From JAAYJT01 sp037445555 (GTDB lineage: Bacteria; Bacteroidota; Bacteroidia; Bacteroidales; JAAYJT01): a DNA stretch of 64,000 nucleotides. A program made the position numbers and the translations under genes. Of the stretch, positions 43,073-51,543 are shown in pieces. The stretch is from NCBI GenBank assembly GCA_037445555.1, contig JBBIKG010000014.1, positions 1 to 64,000 of the forward strand, read 5' to 3'. Position 1 is the first letter of the stretch. Every line of letters starts with the position of its first letter. Below the pieces are notes generated by a model. It did not search any database. It was not told the origin of the DNA and saw only the letters and a program-made list of their open reading frames with translations.

Positions 43073-43684
43073 ATCCAGTTGTTTGCTCTCCGGATCGGGT
43101 TGGTCCCAGTTTCAGGCGTGCAAACTGGAGCTGACCGTGCTGCCTTTGATTTTGCCCTTACACAGGGTATTCTTTGACGGGCCTGATGCCCCAGAGGCAG
43201 ATTGACGGAGGATGGATCCAATCCTGAAAAATTTCCGTTCACTGAAACCAGTCCTGCCAGCTACCCGTAACGTATCGTAAAAACGTTGTGCATGCTCACA
43301 GTACGCTGATTTTTTTCACGCACCTGACAGGGCCACACGCCTCATGCAAAACCTGTGCTGTTAAATAATAATACCATTATTCCGTGCATCTAATTCCGTT
43401 GAGGCTACTTAAATGCAAATCAGGGGGTGAATAAAACAAAATCATATAACAATCCTGAATGTGGTAGGCAATCGCGAAAGATGCGCTCCGGGCACCTACG
43501 AGCATACGACGGCAATGCTCACCCTTCTGCTTCTGTGCTATATCTGCATATTATTTAAACTTTTCCAGCCATCATTACTGGTGCCAGGCAGGATTAGAGA
43601 AAAGTAGTTGTGGCGCCACTAGGATGACCGAAATCATTGCATTCTCTTGGATTGGAATAAATATTTGTTGTGTCTGGCTATTGG
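43073..43684. other. Gene-free stretch of 612 bases
   Basis: Short open frames here lack domains and credible starts. CCAGTTT (43106-43112) and AAACTGG (43122-43128) form a 7-base inverted repeat without a T-tract, a possible 3' structure for the polyferredoxin mRNA. Otherwise nothing was recognised: no tRNA, repeat array or clear promoter. Confidence 0.5.
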
Positions 43685-44227
43685 CTAAGGAAGTAACTTC
43701 TGGTCACGATTCAGAATATTCACTAAGCGTGCGTCATTGCGACGATCTGGCAGGGGTTGCCCGCTGATCGCCCCTGGGTAGCCCAGTTGGATTGGTAACC
43801 GTTTGCTCCAACAAACGCGCATGGGATCGGCCACAGTCCAGTTGCAGCTCATGGAGGAATACCCAGGCCAGAAATAGGCGGAATATACCAGTTCATCGTT
43901 GGCTACCACAGCGAAAGCAACACCGGAAACCGACATAGGCAGATCGCAAATGGCTTTACAAGCCCTATCTGAAAGTTCAAAGGTGCAGGTCTTAGCATCG
44001 TAGCCTATGATGTCCTTGTAAGCTACAATGGGCTTGGATTGCAGCACTATCTTCGACTCATCAATCTGACAAAAACCATTTACACGGTCGTAGGACTTGA
44101 GCAGATAAAATTCCACCTCGCCACACACTTCGCCTTCGCATCGTGGCTTCAAACAAGAGTGTAGTATGCATAGCTTCGCCACAAGCATAAGGAGGACTGG
44201 TATTTTTCTGGTATTATTAATCATCAT
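43685..44227 (-). CDS. Unknown lipoprotein, cysteine-rich
   Basis: From the ATG at 44227 the protein has a lipoprotein signal (MMINNTRKIPVLLMLVAKLC then ILHSC) and a mature domain of about 155 residues with many cysteines (RCEGEVCGEVEF, KTCTFELSDRACKAICDLP, SMSCNWTVADPMRVCW). The repeated pattern YKDIIGYDAKTCTFEL...VSGVAFAVVANDELVYSAYFWPG suggests a compact disulfide-stabilised or metal-binding fold. No family was recognised. The open frame's earlier start at 44260 is a TTG and would spoil the signal peptide. Confidence 0.55.
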   Translation of the reverse strand: MMINNTRKIPVLLMLVAKLCILHSCLKPRCEGEVCGEVEFYLLKSYDRVNGFCQIDESKIVLQSKPIVAYKDIIGYDAKTCTFELSDRACKAICDLPMSVSGVAFAVVANDELVYSAYFWPGYSSMSCNWTVADPMRVCWSKRLPIQLGYPGAISGQPLPDRRNDARLVNILNRDQKLLP

Positions 44228-44395
44228 AGCAGGTCGTGATAATAATTTCCATTCATACAAACCAAAAATATTAGGGCAAATTTAGAACAATCTTTTTGGT
44301 TTGCAATTGGATGAGATATGTTTGATTTAGTTTCCCCGGAAGGTGTGTTGCTGGAGAATGTTAAAGTTTTTATCGAACAAGTCCGGAGAATTTAT

Positions 44396-44403
44396 TATCT
44401 TTG
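44396..44403 (+). promoter_or_regulatory. Promoter -7 element (TATCTTTG) of the tRNA-Val pair
   Basis: An exact TAnnTTTG match ending 11 bases before the first tRNA base, as expected for a stable-RNA promoter with a very short leader. Confidence 0.6.
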
Positions 44404-44414
44404 TCGCCTTTATT

Positions 44415-44489
44415 GAGATATTAGCTCAGTTGGTTTAGAGCGCTTGCTTGACAGGCAAGAGGTCACTGGTTCGAACCCAGTATATCTCA
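44415..44489 (+). tRNA. tRNA-Val (GAC)
   Basis: This 75-base cloverleaf has acceptor stem GAGATAT/ATATCTC, D stem GCTC/GAGC, anticodon stem CTTGC/GCAAG with loop TTGACAG (anticodon GAC), and T stem ACTGG/CCAGT with TTCGAAC. The discriminator is A; CCA is not encoded. Confidence 0.93.
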
Positions 44490-44501
44490 CTCCGATTTGC
44501 A

Positions 44502-44576
44502 GGGATATTAGCTCAGCAGGTTTAGAGCGGCGTCTTCACAGGGCGAAGGTCACTGGTTCGAATCCAGTATATCCCA
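44502..44576 (+). tRNA. tRNA-Val (CAC), with a weak anticodon stem
   Basis: This 75-base cloverleaf has acceptor GGGATAT/ATATCCC, D stem GCTC/GAGC and T stem ACTGG/CCAGT. The anticodon loop is TTCACAG (anticodon CAC). The anticodon stem GCGTC/GGCGA has one mismatch (G27-A43) and one G-U pair, so it is weaker than in its neighbour 12 bases upstream. The two share most of their D and T arms and are probably a co-transcribed pair. Confidence 0.85.
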
Positions 44577-44913
44577 CTCCGGTCATGGGGGTCCGCATCT
44601 CAGCAGCATCCTGATTCCAGAGGTATTTTCCCCGCACATTTTTATGCGATTCTGTTTTTTGTTCAACACGACCCTGACACCCATTTCGAAGGTGAAAGTC
44701 ACATGTTCTTTGCCTGACTGCCACACACAGGCAGGTAAAACAACATTTCTTATTCGGGAATTTCTCATAGTCCTGGTGAATTAAAGTGTCGCCGCCGCCA
44801 TATCCATCCAACTCATTCTTTGACCGCTCTGCGCCTGAACGGTCTATAACCTGTATTTATTCCGACCTGTTATAAAACCGTTCCACCCAACCTGCAGTTT
44901 TTCTTCATTTTTA
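44577..44913. other. Gene-free stretch between tRNA-Val (CAC) and the peptidase gene
   Basis: No supported gene. A 91-codon minus-strand frame spans it but ends inside the antisense of the tRNA (GFEPVTFAL), a known artefact. No clear terminator for the tRNA pair was found. Confidence 0.55.
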
Positions 44914-44921
44914 TACCTTTG
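44914..44921 (+). promoter_or_regulatory. Candidate -7 element (TACCTTTG) for the peptidase gene
   Basis: An exact TAnnTTTG match, 35 bases before the ATG at 44957. Confidence 0.5.
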
Positions 44922-44956
44922 ACGTTCCTGGAATAGAACCATCTCATTACATCACT

Positions 44957-47137
44957 ATGAAGATTCTACATTCATTCATCAGCTTCCTCATCCTGCTTGG
45001 TGTCAGCAGCCTTCACTCACAAGAACCTGTCAAAACCCTCACCCTTGACGACATCTATCGTGGCAACCGCTTCAGTGCCCGCACCGTGCGCGGCCTTGAG
45101 TCGCTCAACGATGGCCAGCATTATACCTTGCTTGAGCGTGATTCGATCAATACTTATCGCTTTGATAATGGCCAGAGGGTGGCCACTATGTTCGCTCCCG
45201 GATTAATCAAATTGCCAGATGGAAAAAAGCCCAGTATTGATAGTTACCAGTTCAGTGCAAATGAACAACGCATCCTCCTGTCGGCCGATACAGAACCAAT
45301 CTACAGATACAGCAGGCAATCAACCAACTATGTGTTTGATATCAGGTCAGGCCGTATATACGATGTTAGCCCCAACGGAAAACAACGCCTGGCTGAACTG
45401 TCGCCCGATGGATCAAAAGTTGCCTTTGTTCGCGGAAACAATCTGTTTATATCCTTCCTTGATGAAGGACGTGAGCTTCAAATAACCTTTGATGGGCTTG
45501 AACGCCAATTTATAAACGGGACCACCGACTGGGTGTACGAAGAAGAATTTGGAATAACCAAAGGCTTTCAGTGGTCACCTGACGGAAGTCATATCGCTTA
45601 CCTGCGGTTCGATGAGAGCCATGTCAGGGAATTCTTTCTCACCACCTACGGCTCATTGTATCCCGGACAACACAGGTACAAATATCCGAAGGCCGGGGAG
45701 GCCAATTCTATAGTTACATTGCAGGTGTATAACCTGGCCACTGGAAACACCTCACGAATTGACACCGGTCCTGAAACCGATCAATATATCCCAAGATTCC
45801 AATGGACCCGAAACCCGGGCGTGCTTTCGTTTCAGAGACTGAACCGACACCAGAACCACCTTGAAATTCTCCTGGCAGATATCAGCACCAGGCAAATTCG
45901 ATTGCTGTACGAGGAAAAAGATAAATATTATATCTCCATCACCCACGACCTCACCTTTCTTGATGACGGCAAACACTTTATCATCACCAGCGAACGCGAT
46001 GGATACAATCACATTTATTTATGCGATATATATGGTCGCCTGGTAAAAAAACTAACCCAAGGCCCGTGGGAAGTTACCGCATTGTTAGGTGTTGATCAAA
46101 AAAATAGCTATGTGTACTACCAGGCGGCTAAACAGTCACCCCTTTACCGCGAAGTGTATCGGGTTGGGTTCAATGGACGGGGCGATGTGCCCATTACCAA
46201 TGCACTCGGAACAAGTACAATGCGCTTCAGCAAAACCTTTGATTATGCCGTACTGAACTTCAGTACGGCTAACACTCCGCCCCGGACAAGCGTTGTAAAA
46301 GGCAATGGGTTGCTAGTCAGACACCTTCAGCAAAACGAGCAACTCAGCACACTGGCAAAAGAATATCGCCTCAGCAAGATGGAGTTTTTTACCATTACAA
46401 ATTCCGAAGGGGCTATTTTGAATGCCTCTATGTTAAAACCTTATGATTTTGATGCGTCAAAAAAATATCCCGTGCTGATGTATGTGTACGGCGGGCCGGG
46501 ATCACAAACCGTACGCGATGCATGGGGGGGCGCCACCAACCTGTGGTTTCATTTGCTTACTCAAAAAGGCTATATCGTAGTTGCTGTTGACAACCGGGGT
46601 ACGGGCTACAGGGGTGCAGAGTTTAAAAAAATGACCTACCTGCAGCTTGGAAAATACGAGACGATCGATCAGATAGAAGCTGCACAACACCTTGCCTCCT
46701 TGCCTTATGTGGATGGCAACCGCATTGGAGTATATGGATGGAGTTATGGCGGATACATGGCACTACTCTGTATGACCAAGGGCGCCGAGGTTTTCAGGGC
46801 GGGTATTGCCGTTGCGCCGGTATCCAACTGGAAACACTATGACAATATTTACACTGAACGTTACATGCGCACCCCGGCCGAAAACCCTGAAGGCTACGAA
46901 CAAAACTCCCCGGTTAATCATGCCGCAAATCTCAAAGGAAAGCTACTCATAGCCCATGGCACTGGTGACGATAATGTGCATATAGAAAACAGCATTGATA
47001 TGATCGACGCCTTGATTGCCAACAATGTACAGTACAATATGCTGTTTTATCCTAACCGAGACCACGGCATCAACAGTGGCAATGCCCGCATACATCTTTT
47101 TACAGCACTAACCAGCTTTATCCTCACCGAGCTCTGA
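44957..47137 (+). CDS. Dipeptidyl peptidase IV (family S9B), exported
   Basis: This 726-residue protein has a signal peptide (MKILHSFISFLILLGVSSLHS), a beta-propeller N-terminal region and a C-terminal alpha/beta-hydrolase domain. Catalytic residues are S596 (GVYGWSYGGYM), D671 (HGTGDDNVH) and H703 (NRDHGI). The DWVYEEEFG motif (E195-E197) supplies the paired glutamates that bind the substrate amino terminus, the mark of DPP IV. It should cut X-Pro/Ala dipeptides from peptides in the periplasm. A hairpin at the stop codon may end the transcript. Confidence 0.93.
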   Translation: MKILHSFISFLILLGVSSLHSQEPVKTLTLDDIYRGNRFSARTVRGLESLNDGQHYTLLERDSINTYRFDNGQRVATMFAPGLIKLPDGKKPSIDSYQFSANEQRILLSADTEPIYRYSRQSTNYVFDIRSGRIYDVSPNGKQRLAELSPDGSKVAFVRGNNLFISFLDEGRELQITFDGLERQFINGTTDWVYEEEFGITKGFQWSPDGSHIAYLRFDESHVREFFLTTYGSLYPGQHRYKYPKAGEANSIVTLQVYNLATGNTSRIDTGPETDQYIPRFQWTRNPGVLSFQRLNRHQNHLEILLADISTRQIRLLYEEKDKYYISITHDLTFLDDGKHFIITSERDGYNHIYLCDIYGRLVKKLTQGPWEVTALLGVDQKNSYVYYQAAKQSPLYREVYRVGFNGRGDVPITNALGTSTMRFSKTFDYAVLNFSTANTPPRTSVVKGNGLLVRHLQQNEQLSTLAKEYRLSKMEFFTITNSEGAILNASMLKPYDFDASKKYPVLMYVYGGPGSQTVRDAWGGATNLWFHLLTQKGYIVVAVDNRGTGYRGAEFKKMTYLQLGKYETIDQIEAAQHLASLPYVDGNRIGVYGWSYGGYMALLCMTKGAEVFRAGIAVAPVSNWKHYDNIYTERYMRTPAENPEGYEQNSPVNHAANLKGKLLIAHGTGDDNVHIENSIDMIDALIANNVQYNMLFYPNRDHGINSGNARIHLFTALTSFILTEL

Positions 47138-47160
47138 GATGTGGCAGGCTCAGATTTTTT
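47133..47160 (+). terminator. Short intrinsic terminator at the end of the peptidase gene
   Basis: TCTGAG (47133-47138, including the stop codon) pairs with CTCAGA (47149-47154), followed by six T residues. The six-base stem is short, so some read-through into the methyltransferase gene is likely. Confidence 0.5.
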
Positions 47161-47186
47161 AAATTCCGACATAAATATTTGCTCTG

Positions 47187-47963
47187 ATGAAAGACAAACC
47201 TTGGTACGAAAAGTTATTTGAGAATTATGCCCGCGGCTATGACCAGGAGCCTTTTACGTTTGGCACCCTCGGCGAATGCGATTTTATTGAACAGGAAATC
47301 CTGCACGATAAAACACTACGCATTCTTGATATAGGTTGCGGCACAGGCCGGCACAGCATAGAGCTGGCAAAACGTGGCTATCGTGTTACGGGTATCGATC
47401 TCTCACAGGCGCAGCTAAACATGGCTGTCACCAAAGCATCCCAGCAAAATGTGGAGGTGGAATTTTTACAATGCGATGCCCGCCACATGCCATTCCATCA
47501 GGAGTTTGACCTGGCCATCATGCTGTGTGAAGGAGGTTTTTCGTTGATGGAAACCGATGAAATGAACTTTCAGATACTGCAACAGGCAGCCCGGGCAATC
47601 AAACCGGGCAGTAAGTTCATTTTTACAACTCTCAATGGCCTTTTTCCATTGTTTCATTCGGTGCAGGAATTTATGGACGCCGAAAATCATGCCGATGGCA
47701 CTTCTTACAACCAGCATAATTTCGACCTGATGACTTTCCGTATGCACGATGTAACCAAAATTACTGACGATGACGGTAACGTTTTGTCGCTTGATTGCAC
47801 CGAAAGGTTTTATGTTCCGACCGAAATTACATGGCTGTTAAAATCTCTGGATTTTAGTACTGTCGATATTTTTGGAGCTAGGCTTGGAGCTTTCAGCCGC
47901 CATCATTCGCTGGCTACCAGCGATTTCGAAATGCTTGTTGTCGCTCAAAAACATATAGGCTAG
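47187..47963 (+). CDS. Class I SAM-dependent methyltransferase
   Basis: This 258-residue protein has the classic SAM motif LDIGCGTGRHSIELAKRGYRVTGIDLS at about residues 48-75, a second motif (VEVEFLQCDARHMPF) and post-motif LAIMLCEGGFSLME. The closest style is the UbiE/Cfr-like small-molecule methyltransferase group. The substrate is unknown. It begins 49 bases after the peptidase gene. Confidence 0.82.
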   Translation: MKDKPWYEKLFENYARGYDQEPFTFGTLGECDFIEQEILHDKTLRILDIGCGTGRHSIELAKRGYRVTGIDLSQAQLNMAVTKASQQNVEVEFLQCDARHMPFHQEFDLAIMLCEGGFSLMETDEMNFQILQQAARAIKPGSKFIFTTLNGLFPLFHSVQEFMDAENHADGTSYNQHNFDLMTFRMHDVTKITDDDGNVLSLDCTERFYVPTEITWLLKSLDFSTVDIFGARLGAFSRHHSLATSDFEMLVVAQKHIG

Positions 47964-48014
47964 TTGGAGTAATTTTTTTTTTACGTTTACTTGCAACGTG
48001 TCGTAATAAAATCA

Positions 48015-48022
48015 TACCTTTG
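48015..48022 (+). promoter_or_regulatory. Promoter -7 element (TACCTTTG) for rpsU
   Basis: An exact TAnnTTTG match followed by CA, with TTG at 47991-47993 as the -33 element 21 bases upstream. The spacing fits the Bacteroidota consensus, making this the best-supported promoter in the window. It lies 38 bases before the ATG. Confidence 0.65.
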
Positions 48023-48060
48023 CAGCCCAAAATAAATCACAGGAAGGAAAACTGTAAACT

Positions 48061-48252
48061 ATGATCATTGTACCAGTAAAAGAAGGCGAAAGCATCGACA
48101 AAGCTTTAAAAAAGCTCAAACGTAAATTTGAAAAAACCGGCGTCGTTAGGGAACTTCGTGAAAGGCAAAAATTTACCAAACCTTCGATTATCAAGCGCGA
48201 AGAACGGCTCAAGGCTATTTACGTTCAGCAATTGCAGAGCGACAACGCCTAA
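48061..48252 (+). CDS. rpsU: 30S ribosomal protein S21
   Basis: This 63-residue basic protein matches S21: MIIVPVKEGESIDKALKKLKRKFEKTG followed by RERQKFTKPSI and KREERLKAIY. S21 joins the small subunit late and helps mRNA base-pairing near the anti-Shine-Dalgarno; in Bacteroidota it has been linked to hiding that sequence. It heads the conserved translation block. Confidence 0.95.
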   Translation: MIIVPVKEGESIDKALKKLKRKFEKTGVVRELRERQKFTKPSIIKREERLKAIYVQQLQSDNA

Positions 48253-48359
48253 AAATATTCCTTTCTGCGCCTGCACTTTCTTCCCGATAAATTTGTTTTT
48301 CGGGCAATAAGGTTGTAACTTTAACCGTTCATATTGTTTCTGATACGCCTCAGGAAGGT

Positions 48360-49262
48360 TTGAAGTTATTACGCAGTATGGTGGTTGAAGGCTTCCTTTC
48401 TTATCTCACTTCCGAAAAGCATTATTCGCTTCACACGATCAAAGCGTACAAAACTGACCTGAGTCAGTTCCAGGTCTTTTTTGCAGGGGATAGCATCGAT
48501 GATGGGCTTGTCAAGGCCGATCACCGGGCTATCAGGGCTTGGCTGGCATCACGTGTCGATCAGGGAGACAGCGCAAGGTCGGTAAGACGCAAGCTGACAT
48601 GTCTCCGGCGATTCTACAACTACCTGTATGTACAGCAGCTGGTTGCCCAGAACCCTTGTGATAAGGTGGTTTCGCCCAAGCTTCCGAAACGACTGCCTGA
48701 TTTTATTGACAACACTTCCATCCGGCGGCTGTTTGATGAGGTCGATTTTGACGAAGGGTTTCCGGGTTTCCGCAACCGGATGGTTGTCGAGATACTGTTC
48801 GGTACTGGTATGCGTGTTGCCGAACTGATTGCTCTAAAAGAAAGTGATATTGACTTCTACGATTCACAACTGCGGGTAACAGGCAAACGCAATAAGCAAC
48901 GCCTGATACCCCTTGGACCATATCTGGCCGGGTTAATCAAAGATTATTCAACACTAAAACGAAAGGAGGTACCAAAACTGGAGGAGGACTTCCTCATTGT
49001 TACCAATAAGGGCCGTAAGGCCTATCCCCTGTTGATCTACAGAATCGTGAGGCAAAGCTTGTCTAAGGTTACCACGAAGTCCCGGTGCAGCCCGCATGTG
49101 CTCAGGCATACCTTTGCCACCGTTTTACTCGAAAACGGAGCCGATCTGAACTCAATCAAGGAGCTGCTGGGTCATGCCAACCTTGCAGCCACCCAGGTGT
49201 ATACCCACAACACCGTTGGCAGATTAAAAAAGATTTATCAACAAGCTCATCCTAAAGCTTAA
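48360..49262 (+). CDS. xerC: Tyrosine recombinase XerC/XerD type
   Basis: This 300-residue site-specific recombinase probably resolves chromosome dimers. An N-terminal SAM-like core-binding domain (FLSYLTSEKHYSLHTIKAYKTDL) is followed by the catalytic domain with R152 (GTGMRVAEL), H246 and R249 (SPHVLRHTF), H272 (LLGHANL) and nucleophile Y281 (TQVYTH). The frame opens with TTG at 48360; an ATG at 48378 (MVVEGFLSYL) is at least as likely. It lies between rpsU and hpf, its usual place in Bacteroidota, so it is housekeeping rather than a mobile-element integrase. Confidence 0.88.
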   Translation: MKLLRSMVVEGFLSYLTSEKHYSLHTIKAYKTDLSQFQVFFAGDSIDDGLVKADHRAIRAWLASRVDQGDSARSVRRKLTCLRRFYNYLYVQQLVAQNPCDKVVSPKLPKRLPDFIDNTSIRRLFDEVDFDEGFPGFRNRMVVEILFGTGMRVAELIALKESDIDFYDSQLRVTGKRNKQRLIPLGPYLAGLIKDYSTLKRKEVPKLEEDFLIVTNKGRKAYPLLIYRIVRQSLSKVTTKSRCSPHVLRHTFATVLLENGADLNSIKELLGHANLAATQVYTHNTVGRLKKIYQQAHPKA

Positions 49263-49279
49263 TTTAATGGAGGAACACT

Positions 49280-49579
49280 ATGAAGATTAACATTACATCG
49301 GTACGATTTAAATCCGACTCAAAGCTCGATGATTTTATCAGGGAAAAGGTTGAGAAACTTTCCGGATTCTATGATGGAATCGTTTCTTCGGAAGTAACGC
49401 TTCGGCTCGACAACAACGACAAGCAGGAGAATAAACTGGCAGAAATAAAGTTGATGATACGAGGTAATGACCTCTTTGCAAAGAGGCAATGCAAGACTTT
49501 TGAGGAAGCTGTTGATTTATCCGTTGATGCATTGCGCAAGCAACTGACCCGCTATAAGGAAAAAAACCGTCAGATATAA
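49280..49579 (+). CDS. hpf: Ribosome hibernation-promoting factor (HPF/RaiA family)
   Basis: This 99-residue short-form HPF/YfiA protein binds the 30S A and P sites in resting cells. It begins MKINITSVRFKSDSKLDDFI, with the middle strand VTLRLDNNDKQENKLAEIKL and the helix FEEAVDLSVDALRKQLTRYKEK. A clear GGAGG (49269-49273) lies six bases before the ATG, unusual among genes here, most of which lack one. It ends before a strong terminator. Confidence 0.92.
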   Translation: MKINITSVRFKSDSKLDDFIREKVEKLSGFYDGIVSSEVTLRLDNNDKQENKLAEIKLMIRGNDLFAKRQCKTFEEAVDLSVDALRKQLTRYKEKNRQI

Positions 49580-49619
49580 AATTTTTTAGGATATTTTTGG
49601 TAGATTACAATAATGTTTT

Positions 49620-49627
49620 TACTTTTG
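49620..49627 (+). promoter_or_regulatory. Candidate -7 element (TACTTTTG) for the tRNA-tuf operon
   Basis: An exact TAnnTTTG match with TTG at 49597-49599, 20 bases upstream. Its last base is also the first base of the terminator hairpin of the upstream operon, so either the two functions overlap or this match is chance. Confidence 0.4.
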
Positions 49628-49655
49628 CAGTCCTTTTTAAAGGGCTGCTTTTTTT
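49627..49655 (+). terminator. Intrinsic terminator after hpf
   Basis: GCAGTCCTT pairs with AAGGGCTGC (one G-U pair), followed by seven T residues at 49649-49655. It is the strongest T-tract terminator in the block and ends the rpsU-xerC-hpf transcript. Confidence 0.8.
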
Positions 49656-49751
49656 ACATCAGTTCGTTGACAGGAGACTAACAATTGCCCGCTTACGGCT
49701 GCTTATGAGTAGCCAGGCGCAAAAAACTGACGCAGAGAGAGATAGGATTAC

Positions 49752-49825
49752 GCCGATGTAGCTCAGTTGGCCAGAGCAGCTGATTTGTAATCAGCGGGTC
49801 GGGGGTTCGAATCCCTCTATCGGCT
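49752..49825 (+). tRNA. tRNA-Thr (TGT)
   Basis: This 74-base cloverleaf has acceptor GCCGATG/TATCGGC, anticodon stem GCTGA/TCAGC with loop TTTGTAA (anticodon TGT), T arm GGGGG-TTCGAAT-CCCTC and discriminator T. It is first in the tRNA run before tuf. Confidence 0.94.
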
Positions 49826-49860
49826 CAGTTCTTTGAACATATTGAAAAATGGATATAGGC

Positions 49861-49942
49861 GGGGAGATACCAGAGCGGTCAAATGGGGCAGACTGTAAAT
49901 CTGTTGGCTAAGCCTTCGGAGGTTCGAATCCTCCTCTCCCCA
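49861..49942 (+). tRNA. tRNA-Tyr (GTA)
   Basis: This 82-base class II tRNA has a long variable arm (TGGCTAAGCCTTC), acceptor GGGGAGA/TCTCCCC, anticodon stem GCAGA/TCTGT with loop CTGTAAA (anticodon GTA), and T stem GGAGG/CCTCC. Confidence 0.94.
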
Positions 49943-49957
49943 CATTATTCTATGTCA

Positions 49958-50030
49958 GCGGAAGTAGCTCATTTGGCAGAGCGAAAGCCTTCCAAGCTTT
50001 AGGTAGCGGGTTCGAGCCCCGTCTTCCGCT
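49958..50030 (+). tRNA. tRNA-Gly (TCC)
   Basis: This 73-base cloverleaf has acceptor GCGGAAG/CTTCCGC, anticodon stem AAAGC/GCTTT with loop CTTCCAA (anticodon TCC) and T arm GCGGG-TTCGAGC-CCCGT. Confidence 0.94.
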
Positions 50031-50073
50031 CACAGATGCAACGAATAGTTGAATTCGTTGCAAAAATATATCA

Positions 50074-50145
50074 GCCGATGTAGCTCAGGGGTAGAGCACT
50101 TCCTTGGTAAGGAAGGGGTCACGAGTTCAAATCTCGTCATTGGCT
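50074..50145 (+). tRNA. tRNA-Thr (GGT)
   Basis: This 72-base cloverleaf has acceptor GCCGATG/CATTGGC with one G-U pair, anticodon stem CTTCC/GGAAG with loop TTGGTAA (anticodon GGT) and T stem ACGAG/CTCGT. It is the last tRNA before tuf, 50 bases away. Confidence 0.94.
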
Positions 50146-50195
50146 CAAGGTTGAAATCCGAAACATCAATTCACTATTTGTAATTTTCATTTGAT

Positions 50196-51383
50196 ATGGC
50201 AAAAGAAAAATTCTCACGTTCAAAACCCCACGTCAACGTTGGTACGATTGGCCACATTGACCACGGTAAAACCACCCTTACGGCTGCTATCACCCTGATT
50301 CTTGCCGAAAAGGGTCTTTCAGAATTCAGGTCGTTCGATTCGATCGACAACGCCCCTGAAGAAAAAGAAAGAGGTATCACAATTAACACCGCTCACGTTG
50401 AGTACCAGACTGAATCCCGGCACTATGCTCACGTCGACTGCCCCGGTCACGCCGACTACATTAAGAACATGGTAACTGGTGCTGCTCAGATGGACGGTGC
50501 TATCCTGGTAGTCGCCGCAACTGACGGCCCCATGCCTCAAACCCGCGAACACATCCTGCTGGCTCGCCAGGTGGGTGTTCCACGCCTCGTCGTTTTTATG
50601 AACAAGGTTGACCTGGTTGATGACGAAGAACTACTAGAGCTGGTTGAGATGGAAGTCCGCGACCTACTCACATTCTACGGCTTCGATGGCGATAACACCC
50701 CGGTCATCCGCGGATCGGCTCTCGGCGGGCTGAACAAAGAGCCTGTTTGGGTCGAAAAAATCATGGAACTTATGAAGGCTGTTGACGAATACATTCCTCT
50801 GCCCGTGCGCGACCGCGACAAGCCCTTCCTGATGCCGATTGAAGACGTATTCTCGATCACCGGCCGTGGTACCGTTGCCACCGGCAGAATTGAAACCGGT
50901 ATCATCAAAGTAGGCGAGCAGGTTGATATCATCGGCCTTGGTGCTGAAAAACTTAAGTCTGTTGTAACCGGTGTTGAAATGTTCCGCAAGCTCCTTGATG
51001 AAGGCGAAGCCGGCGACAACGCAGGCCTGCTGCTGCGCGGCATCGATAAGGACGAAATCCGCCGTGGTATGGTAATCGCCAAGCCAGGTTCGATTAAACC
51101 TCACAAACATTTCAAAGCTCAGGTGTATATCCTGAAGAAAGAAGAAGGCGGACGCCACACCCCGTTCCACAACAAGTACCGTCCTCAGTTCTATTTCAGA
51201 ACTACTGACGTTACCGGTGAAATTGTTCTTCCTGAAGGCGTTGAAATGGTTCTGCCTGGCGACAACCTGACAGTAACTGTTAACCTTCTGCACGAAATCG
51301 CCCTGAACCTCAACCTGCGTTTTGCTATCCGTGAGGGTGGCCGTACCGTGGGTGCCGGTCAGGTGATCGAAATCGTTGACTAA
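50196..51383 (+). CDS. tuf: Elongation factor Tu
   Basis: This 395-residue GTPase delivers aminoacyl-tRNA to the ribosome. G1 is GHIDHGKTTLTAAIT, the switch I region KERGITINTAHVEY, G3 DCPGHADY, G4 NKVDLVDDEE-type, and domains 2 and 3 are complete, ending GAGQVIEIVD. The codon choice looks strongly biased, as expected for a highly expressed gene. It is co-transcribed with the tRNAs before it and with tRNA-Trp, secE and nusG after it. Confidence 0.97.
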   Translation: MAKEKFSRSKPHVNVGTIGHIDHGKTTLTAAITLILAEKGLSEFRSFDSIDNAPEEKERGITINTAHVEYQTESRHYAHVDCPGHADYIKNMVTGAAQMDGAILVVAATDGPMPQTREHILLARQVGVPRLVVFMNKVDLVDDEELLELVEMEVRDLLTFYGFDGDNTPVIRGSALGGLNKEPVWVEKIMELMKAVDEYIPLPVRDRDKPFLMPIEDVFSITGRGTVATGRIETGIIKVGEQVDIIGLGAEKLKSVVTGVEMFRKLLDEGEAGDNAGLLLRGIDKDEIRRGMVIAKPGSIKPHKHFKAQVYILKKEEGGRHTPFHNKYRPQFYFRTTDVTGEIVLPEGVEMVLPGDNLTVTVNLLHEIALNLNLRFAIREGGRTVGAGQVIEIVD

Positions 51384-51455
51384 GAAAAATAATGAGAGGC
51401 CATTGCAGTGAAATACCTGCATTGGCTGATCTTTTCAATAATAATGATAAGGCAA

Positions 51456-51528
51456 ACGGGTGTAGCTCAATTGGTAGAGTAGTGGTCTCCAAAACCATTG
51501 GCTGGGAGTTCGAGTCTCTCCACCCGTG
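51456..51528 (+). tRNA. tRNA-Trp (CCA)
   Basis: This 73-base cloverleaf has acceptor ACGGGTG/CACCCGT, anticodon stem GTGGT/ACCAT with loop CTCCAAA (anticodon CCA), T stem GGGAG/CTCTC and discriminator G. It sits between tuf and secE as in many bacteria. Confidence 0.94.
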
Positions 51529-51543
51529 CAAAACGTTGATACT

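Noticed and set aside
43073..43684. Possible small RNA or gene in the 612-base gap
   Set aside because: Only weak inverted repeats without T-tracts or promoters; not enough to call a feature.
44536..44811. 91-codon minus-strand frame ending GFEPVTFAL
   Set aside because: The C-terminus is the antisense of tRNA-Val (CAC), a common false-gene signature. No domain was found in the rest.
48360..49262. Tyrosine recombinase as a sign of a mobile element
   Set aside because: It sits in the conserved rpsU-xer-hpf context with no cargo, attachment-site repeats or other phage genes, so it is the housekeeping Xer type.
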